DNA of 8,508 bases from Patescibacteria group bacterium. Its GTDB lineage: Bacteria; Patescibacteriota; Gracilibacteria; UBA1369; JAHJTR01. Position 1 is the first letter of the stretch. Each line of letters opens with the position of its first letter. The notes under the pieces were generated by a model. That model was not told where the DNA came from, did not search any database, and worked only from the letters and a program-made list of their open reading frames with translations. Below are positions 1 through 3,688 of this stretch, piece by piece. Location of the stretch: NCBI GenBank assembly GCA_018829865.1, contig JAHJTR010000236.1, positions 1-8,508 on the forward strand. The letters run 5' to 3'. Both the position numbers and the translations under genes were made by a program.

Positions 1-47
1 CAAAATACCACAAAGAATATCTCTATTAAGCCATATCTTTAATTTAT

Positions 48-566
48 TTACTCACACCCCTTATTAATCCTCACCCCAAAAGTTCGCTCATCAACAGGAC
101 TACTCACATCAACATATAACCGATATTTTTGCAGCACAGTCCAAAAATTAGAAGGACCACTAGCACCCCAATCAAACTGAGTATCTTTAGCCCCTATACT
201 CCCCTTCAGTTGACCCCACGCAGTAAATTGCACCCGCGCAATCTTACCCTTAAGATTTTTATTGGTATATACAGCCTTCATAACATCAAACAATGTTCTT
301 TTAGCCTTATAACAACTATCAATTTGGCCATTCCCAACATTTATCAGTATTTCAAAAGGTGGTTTTGAATCTGATTTTGCCATCTTTTCATCCAAGGTCC
401 AAATTGTCACATCAAACGCACCTATCTTATTAATCTCACGTTCAATCACTTCAACATCGCTAAGGTTAGTAACCGATTCCACCTCCGCTATTGATTCTTT
501 AGTTTCAACCTTCTTTACCACCGACACAGATTTTGTAGGTTCAGATGGACAAATTAAACGCACCAA
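48..566 (-). CDS. hypothetical, probably exported protein with disrupted N-terminus
   Basis: I do not recognise this family. The 172-residue frame has a low-complexity, Val/Glu/Ser-rich N-terminal part (about residues 10-45) and then a compact domain with conserved-looking blocks: FEILINVGNG (72-81), KGKIARVQFTAWGQLKG and FDWGASGPSNFW, ending in INKGCE with a Cys near the C-terminus. The start is unsure. The longest frame opens on TTG at 566, with GTG as the next codon and no SD motif. An in-frame ATG lies upstream at 599-597, but a TAG (575-573) separates it from the rest. Read through, the N-terminus would be MGAYFFTS, stop, then VFLVRLIC, a hydrophobic stretch ending in Cys that looks like part of a signal or lipoprotein leader. 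The gene may therefore have lost its export signal by a nonsense mutation, or may start internally. It ends in TAA. The product domain is probably real; the start and intactness are uncertain. Confidence 0.5.
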   Translation of the reverse strand: MVRLICPSEPTKSVSVVKKVETKESIAEVESVTNLSDVEVIEREINKIGAFDVTIWTLDEKMAKSDSKPPFEILINVGNGQIDSCYKAKRTLFDVMKAVYTNKNLKGKIARVQFTAWGQLKGSIGAKDTQFDWGASGPSNFWTVLQKYRLYVDVSSPVDERTFGVRINKGCE

Positions 567-635
567 AAAAACCTAAGAAGTAAAAAAATATGCACCCATT
601 TTAAGCAATTTAAGCCTAAATAATTAGGTTTTCCA

Positions 636-732
636 ACGCTATAAAAAAGAAAAGCACATATAATTACAAGTATTTTGAAAACAGAATAAGTGCAGTAAGC
701 GATAAACGGAGTTTATTGACGCTATAAAAAAG
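636..732. repeat. 14-bp direct repeat pair in intergenic spacer
   Basis: ACGCTATAAAAAAG occurs at 636-649 and again, identically, at 719-732. A related AGGTTYTC-type block preceded by TAAT/TTAG lies near each copy (about 621-633 and 746-760), so the spacer may hold a decayed duplication. The spacer also contains two small inverted repeats: CCTAA/TTAGG (615-619 with 624-628) and CGATAAAC/GTTTATTG with a GGA loop (700-707 with 711-718, one G-T pair). No gene is visible between 567 and 765, and no hairpin there is followed by a convincing T-tract. Confidence 0.5.
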
Positions 733-765
733 CGCGCAATAAGTAATAATTTAGGTTCTCTCACA

Positions 766-1365
766 CTAAAAAAAAGAAAATAAATTAGCTTTAATAACGA
801 CTAATTTATTTAAACACCAACTAACATTTTTCCAAGCCATCGTATAGTCTACTCCTACTAGCGTTATAATCGTTACTATTAACACAATATACTTATATCG
901 AAGTATACATTTGGCTATTATATATATTAGCCAAAAGGGATTTGTATACTTTAAAAGAACCGCTTTTTTTGATAATATTTTTTTATTTGTCTTAGTGAAT
1001 AGACATTTAAAATCTTCTTCATTCATATTATCTAATCTACCTAAAACATAGTCTAAATCCTGTAACACCATATCCAATGAGCGTCCCACACGAATATAAA
1101 CATCATTAGAAAAAGCATTTGCATAAACAGGATATCTTTCCGGATTAACACCATCGCTCATCCATGGATTCTTGCCCAATTTTTTTAAATATTTTTCTAA
1201 AGCACCATATCGTCGATTTAATTGAGATCGTTGTTTTTTTATCTCATCTAAGTTTCTAACTAAGTCTGGCATATAGTGATCTCTTGATTCAGAGAGTAAA
1301 TCATTATAAATATTGCATCTATCAGAAAAATTTTTGATATCTTTTTTTATATTCTGAAAATCCAT
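766..1365 (-). CDS. unknown coiled-coil membrane protein, partner of the HEPN gene
   Basis: The family is not recognised. The 199-residue protein starts with about 120 soluble, charged, helix-favouring residues (coiled-coil-like around 35-65, with KKQRSQLNRR and LEKYLKKLGK), then a GVNPERYPVYANAF block (72-85) and a second helical part (95-115). A hydrophobic region follows: 143-152 is aromatic-rich and 158-174 (KYIVLIVTIITLVGVDY) is a probable membrane span, with a short tail rich in Lys and Phe. The ATG at 1365 comes directly after the TAA of the upstream HEPN gene (TAAATG), with no space for a separate promoter or SD, so the two are very likely co-transcribed and translationally coupled. 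Codon use is strongly AT-biased, as in the HEPN gene. A membrane-associated partner, sensor or antitoxin of the HEPN protein is an inference from position only. It stops in TAG. Confidence 0.7.
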   Translation of the reverse strand: MDFQNIKKDIKNFSDRCNIYNDLLSESRDHYMPDLVRNLDEIKKQRSQLNRRYGALEKYLKKLGKNPWMSDGVNPERYPVYANAFSNDVYIRVGRSLDMVLQDLDYVLGRLDNMNEEDFKCLFTKTNKKILSKKAVLLKYTNPFWLIYIIAKCILRYKYIVLIVTIITLVGVDYTMAWKNVSWCLNKLVVIKANLFSFF

Positions 1366-2148
1366 TTATTTAATGTATTTATCTAATAAACGCATAAGCA
1401 AACTTGCCAACGCCAAATATTCCAAACAAAGATTTGAATCATCAATAATAACATTTTCATGAGCCTTTCTATTTCTCAAGGCAACTATACCCTTGAAAAG
1501 ATATTGTAAACCACGTTGCTCATCTTTTTCTTCTATACTTTTAAGATTATTAAACTTAATAATTGGTTCCTGCTCACTAAAATCAAATGCACGATGCATT
1601 AATTTATCACCATCATATTTTCTCTCAGTTTTTGAATTAACATAATCTTTAAGTCTTTTAATGACTTGCTTAAAAGCAGATTCTACAGCGTCAACATAGT
1701 GTTTTGATTGAAAACGTTTATAGGATACTTTCTTAATATCCTGATGAATATCATCCCAAAAAAAATTACTTTTATAATATGTCTGAATTGGAAATTCACC
1801 ACAAAGGAATTCATATGCTATTAAAAAATTAGCTTCATCTTCATCATGCGGCATTTGAGATATAAGTAGATCATAATATTCACTAAAGGCATCTAATAAT
1901 GATTCAACTGATAATAAACCAATATAGTTATTTTTTTCGGGATTACTGTTTATTAGTTTATCAATATCTTTATTATATAATTCATAGGCTCTATTTAATT
2001 TATACTCATATTCACCGCCATCACCTGAAAAAGAAATCATTCTATTTTTAAGGACATTTTCATAAACCAACAAATTTTTTATTGCAGTTAAATAAGTTAC
2101 ACTTTCAATATCCTTTATTGGATGTTTTAGATTTTTTTTAAAAATCAT
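1366..2148 (-). CDS. HEPN-domain protein, Ymh/TIGR02391 family
   Basis: The C-terminal 115 residues match what I know of the TIGR02391 (Ymh) family: HYVDAVESAFKQVIKRLKDYV (about 150-170), then GDKLMHRAFDF (180-190), a GLQYLFKGIVALRNRKAHEN block (213-232) and a leucine-rich last helix (LEYLALASLLMRLLDKY). RNRKAH at 225-230 is the R-x4-H signature that forms the RNase active site in HEPN domains, with R225 and H230 as candidate catalytic residues. HEPN proteins of this type are found in toxin-antitoxin, abortive-infection and other defence loci. The N-terminal 145 residues are a family-variable helical region I cannot name. The ATG at 2148 follows an A-rich stretch with no SD; I saw no consensus promoter between it and the recombinase remnant. 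It is the first gene of a tight pair with the membrane protein downstream. RNase activity and a defence role are inferences. Confidence 0.8.
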   Translation of the reverse strand: MIFKKNLKHPIKDIESVTYLTAIKNLLVYENVLKNRMISFSGDGGEYEYKLNRAYELYNKDIDKLINSNPEKNNYIGLLSVESLLDAFSEYYDLLISQMPHDEDEANFLIAYEFLCGEFPIQTYYKSNFFWDDIHQDIKKVSYKRFQSKHYVDAVESAFKQVIKRLKDYVNSKTERKYDGDKLMHRAFDFSEQEPIIKFNNLKSIEEKDEQRGLQYLFKGIVALRNRKAHENVIIDDSNLCLEYLALASLLMRLLDKYIK

Positions 2149-2173
2149 CTTTTTTAATTAAATAATAATTTTT

Positions 2174-2340
2174 CTAATTAAGCACATACATCTCAATACT
2201 CTTACTCATCTGAGCCTTCGAGCATTGCAGATAAATAGTAGTCGTCGTAATTTTAAAGTACCCCATCATTTTTGACAACGTGTAAATATCACAGCCTTCT
2301 TCAAGCATGAGAATTGAATAAGAATACCAACAAAGCTCAA
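2174..2340 (-). pseudogene. C-terminal remnant of a tyrosine recombinase/integrase
   Basis: Translating the minus strand here gives MLEEGCDIYTLSKMMGYFKI followed by TTTTIYLQCSKAQMSKS, which parallels the end of XerC/XerD-like and transposon-encoded tyrosine recombinases (RHSFATHMLEEG, then LGH, then the TT-x-IY nucleophile block). The nucleophile Tyr is kept, but the other catalytic positions are changed: the HxxR block reads ELCW (H to E, R to W), the following HSFATH reads YSYSIL, and the LGH histidine is Tyr. Nothing recognisable remains upstream of about 2340, where the frame runs into the neighbouring YHYH-like gene. This is a degraded 3' fragment with TAG at 2174, evidence that a mobile element once sat beside the HEPN cassette. 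The upstream boundary is approximate. Confidence 0.65.
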
Positions 2341-2348
2341 TCAACACA

Positions 2349-2972
2349 CTACTTCCTTCTCCGCCTCCTCCAATAATAATACCCACCCCCAACTGCACCC
2401 ACAGCAAGAACCGCTCCCCCACCCCCACCATCATCTTCTGTAGTCGCTGAGTCACCTTGCAATGTCGGCACCGAAACCAAAGTATCTTTAAAAACAGATA
2501 CCACTTCCGATTCAGGTGTTGGAGTAGAACTAACCACTACCTCTAAAACAGGCTCTGGCATCACACTAGGCATCGGTTCCACAGTTGGTACAGATATTGG
2601 ACTAGGTTTAACAGTCGCCGCTACAACCGGCATTAAAACCACTTTAGGAGTTGCCGTTACAATTGGCTCAGGTATTGGGGTAGACTCAGGCATCACTACC
2701 AAAATAGGAGTCGGAGTCGGAGTCGGAGTAATTACAGGTGTCGATACAACAGTAGGCCTAGGTGTCGAAACACTGACAGGCGCCACATAACTATTATGAC
2801 AATGCCTAGCATCTTCTATCTCCCCCCATTTTGCACAATTTGTCCTACAATAATGACAACCATCAGCCGCCGTTCGCCCAGGATGAGCAAATACACTCTC
2901 ACTTAAAAAAATCGTAAACACCAAAAAAGATAAAACCACAACTTCTAGTATAACCAATAATGTTTTTTTCAT
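2349..2972 (-). CDS. secreted YHYH-like Cys/His-rich protein with Pro/Thr stalk and C-terminal anchor
   Basis: The 207-residue protein opens with a clear signal peptide (MKKT, hydrophobic 5-23, VFA then a cut before H30). The mature N-terminus is a small Cys/His module: HPGRT, CHYCRTNC, KWG and RHCH (C39, C42, C46, C58; H30, H40, H57, H59). It resembles the HPGRTDxxGCHxC...KWG...YHCH segment seen in bacterial YHYH-type proteins and could bind a metal. Residues about 64-165 are a Pro/Thr/Val/Ser-rich stalk with a TPTPTPTP run, suited to crossing a cell wall. An acidic patch (TTEDD) and five glycines precede a short hydrophobic stretch, AVLAVGAVGGGYYYW, ending in RRRRRK; this layout is like C-terminal sorting or anchoring tails. 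The ATG at 2972 has no SD, but a strong promoter lies just upstream. The protein is probably displayed on the cell surface; its ligand is unknown. Confidence 0.75.
   Translation of the reverse strand: MKKTLLVILEVVVLSFLVFTIFLSESVFAHPGRTAADGCHYCRTNCAKWGEIEDARHCHNSYVAPVSVSTPRPTVVSTPVITPTPTPTPILVVMPESTPIPEPIVTATPKVVLMPVVAATVKPSPISVPTVEPMPSVMPEPVLEVVVSSTPTPESEVVSVFKDTLVSVPTLQGDSATTEDDGGGGGAVLAVGAVGGGYYYWRRRRRK
2707..2730. repeat. hexanucleotide microsatellite inside the stalk of the YHYH-like gene
   Basis: Four tandem copies of GGAGTC (the last is GGAGTA) on the plus strand encode the TPTPTPTP run of the stalk on the minus strand. Unit gain or loss by slippage would keep frame and change stalk length by two residues at a time. 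Confidence 0.75.
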
Positions 2973-2996
2973 ATTTAATAATTAATATTATTTTAT

Positions 2997-3031
2997 CTAG
3001 TAATTATATAACATTTTCATATTTTTTCCAA
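2997..3031 (-). promoter_or_regulatory. sigma70-type promoter for the YHYH-like gene
   Basis: On the minus strand, TTGGAA (3031-3026) is followed after exactly 17 bases by a perfect TATAAT (3008-3003). Transcription would begin near 2996, giving a leader of about 24 bases before the ATG at 2972. The promoter lies between the gene and the repeat region, so the gene does not need transcripts from pnp or tRNA-Phe. Confidence 0.65.
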
Positions 3032-3073
3032 GCAAGCACCAACAAAAAGCCCTCAATCGCAACAACCCGGGGC

Positions 3074-3117
3074 CCCCACAAAATGAGAAGAGAGCGAAGC
3101 GAACGTATTTTGTGGGG
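3074..3117. repeat. short inverted-arm unit A
   Basis: CCCCACAAAAT (3074-3084) pairs perfectly with ATTTTGTGGGG (3107-3117). The 22-base interior contains GCGAAGC (3094-3100), a GAA-loop mini-hairpin. The left arm could pair instead with an identical right arm at 3254-3264, giving a long-range alternative. A purine tract (GGGGAGAGGAGGAG) follows the right arm, as it does in the other units. Confidence 0.8.
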
Positions 3118-3139
3118 AGAGGAGGAGCCGCGTAGCGAT

Positions 3140-3168
3140 CTTAAAAAATCCCGACGGGATTTTTTAAG
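3140..3168. terminator. 13-bp perfect hairpin, possible bidirectional terminator
   Basis: CTTAAAAAATCCC and GGGATTTTTTAAG form a perfect 13-bp stem around a GAC loop (3153-3155). The A6 and T6 runs flank a GC-containing core, so either strand ends in a T-tract after a short stem. It could end the tRNA-Phe transcript coming from the right, or simply be one hairpin of the repeat mosaic. The GC core is short, so termination strength is doubtful. Confidence 0.4.
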
Positions 3169-3191
3169 GTTAGCGCAGCGCGCTCCGACGA

Positions 3192-3272
3192 GCGAGCGGA
3201 AGCCAGCAGAACGCTGTGAGCGCAGCGAACAGGATTCTACTGAGCTGAGCAGTATTTTGTGGGGAGAGGAGG
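3192..3272. repeat. repeat unit B (about 80 bp)
   Basis: This aligns with unit C at 3427-3508. Shared blocks are GCGAGCGGAAGCC, GCTGTGAGCG, AGCGAACAGGAT, GAGCTGAGCAGTATTT and the G-rich purine tail. Between the blocks the sequences differ. In B, CAGC/GCTG encloses AGAAC and TACTG/CAGTA encloses AGCTGAG, so local stems exist although the bases differ from C. The mini-hairpin at 3220-3226 reads GC-GCA-GC, against GC-GAA-GC in C, so the loop stays of GNA type. Its right arm ATTTTGTGGGG is at 3254-3264; its only matching left arm is the distant one at 3074-3084. Confidence 0.75.
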
Positions 3273-3293
3273 AAGTCGCGAAACCTGAAGAAG

Positions 3294-3306
3294 CATCCGA
3301 AGGATG
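3294..3306. repeat. GAA-loop hairpin in the repeat mosaic
   Basis: CATCC and GGATG close a GAA loop at 3299-3301. An outer ACCT/AGGT pair (about 3282-3316) may extend the structure. Read on the plus strand it matches the GNA-loop pattern seen throughout this region. Confidence 0.55.
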
Positions 3307-3333
3307 ATTCGAAAGGTGAAGCGAACTTCCGAC

Positions 3334-3361
3334 GAGGAGCAATCGTAAATCGAAAGAATCC
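3334..3361. repeat. 28-bp repeat unit, copy D1
   Basis: This copy begins GAGGAGCAATCG and ends GAAAGAATCC. It repeats 170 bases later at 3504-3531 with a single T/G mismatch at the 13th base. In D1, CAATCG (3339-3344) can pair with CGATTG at 3371-3376. Confidence 0.8.
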
Positions 3362-3415
3362 TTCTCTCTTCGATTGTAGACGCAACCAAAGCCATTGCCA
3401 CCAAAAACTAGGGGT

Positions 3416-3508
3416 CCCCATGAAATGCGAGCGGAAGCCTTCGGAATGCTGTGAGCGAAGCGAACAGGATACCGAAGAGCTGAGCAGTATTTCATGGGGG
3501 GAGGAGGA
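3416..3508. repeat. complete repeat unit C with inverted arms
   Basis: CCCCATGAAAT (3416-3426) pairs perfectly with ATTTCATGGGG (3489-3499). Compared with unit A, the left arm has C to T and A to G, and the right arm has the matching G to A and T to C, so both pairs are kept. The interior carries GC-GGAA-GC (3431-3438), GC-GAA-GC (3455-3461) and the blocks shared with unit B. This looks like the most intact copy, about 93 bp including the purine tail. Confidence 0.8.
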
Positions 3509-3564
3509 GCAATCGGAAATCGAAAGAATCCCGAAAGGGATTCTGTAGATTGGAGACTTGCTCC
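3504..3564. repeat. repeat copy D2 with nested stems next to tRNA-Phe
   Basis: This is the second copy of the 28-bp unit, extended by a perfect 8-bp hairpin AGAATCCC/GGGATTCT closing a GAAA tetraloop (3525-3532 with 3537-3544). Outside it are two competing stems: CAATC/GATTG (3510-3514 with 3548-3552) and GGAGCAA/TTGCTCC (3506-3512 with 3558-3564). The outermost stem ends 4 bases before the tRNA-Phe CCA end. Confidence 0.75.
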
Positions 3565-3568
3565 GACG

Positions 3569-3643
3569 TGGTGCCGCGGGGCGGAATTGAACCACCGACA
3601 CGAGGATTTTCAGTCCACTGCTCTACCACTGAGCTACCGCGGC
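3569..3643 (-). tRNA. tRNA-Phe (GAA), CCA encoded
   Basis: A cloverleaf can be read on the minus strand. The 7-bp acceptor GCCGCGG/CCGCGGC is perfect, the D arm is GCTC/GAGC with an AGTGGTA loop, and the anticodon loop CTGAAAA gives anticodon GAA (Phe). The anticodon stem GTGGA/TCCTC has one T-T mismatch at its second pair. The T arm GGTGG/CCGCC has a TTCAATT loop and one G-T pair. Discriminator A and CCA are encoded at 3572-3569. The gene lies 45 bases downstream of the pnp stop on the same strand, with no strong promoter between, so it may be co-transcribed with rpsO-pnp. Confidence 0.93.
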
Positions 3644-3688
3644 AAAAAATTCATAAAAAACTCTACCCTACTCAAGAAATATATTCAA

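Larger units (their letters stand above)
3068..3568. repeat. mosaic of structured repeats downstream of tRNA-Phe (non-coding)
   Basis: This stretch of about 500 bp is visibly richer in GC than its AT-rich surroundings and is built from repeated units. It holds 11-bp inverted arms opening with a GGGG(N)CCCC block (at about 3069-3077 and 3411-3419), an unit of about 80 bp present twice (3192-3272 and 3427-3508), a 28-bp unit present twice (3334-3361 and 3504-3531, one mismatch), and many small hairpins. Long frames stay open through it on both strands, which is expected from short inverted repeats poor in stop codons and not from coding; the translations are rich in Arg, Ser and Leu and match nothing I recognise. 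It begins one base after the encoded CCA of tRNA-Phe. It could be a REP/MITE-like element family, a structured RNA, or a cruciform-forming DNA site. No transposase is next to it. Confidence 0.75.

Noticed and set aside
129..368. 79-codon plus-strand frame opposite the first gene
   Set aside because: The minus-strand frame has the more protein-like composition and conserved-looking blocks; the plus-strand frame has none.
700..734. Hairpins after the membrane-partner gene as its terminator
   Set aside because: The CGATAAAC/GTTTATTG stem has no T-tract on the minus strand, and in CGCT/AGCG the T-run is in the loop.
3068..3568. CRISPR array
   Set aside because: The repeats are of different types and lengths, with no regular repeat-spacer period and no cas gene in the window.
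3004..3601. Long open frames on both strands through the repeat region (2960-3307 plus; 3004-3495 and 3170-3601 minus)
   Set aside because: They overlap each other on both strands, one runs into tRNA-Phe, and their translations are Ser/Arg/Leu-rich products of inverted repeats with no domain. The region is better explained as structured non-coding repeats.
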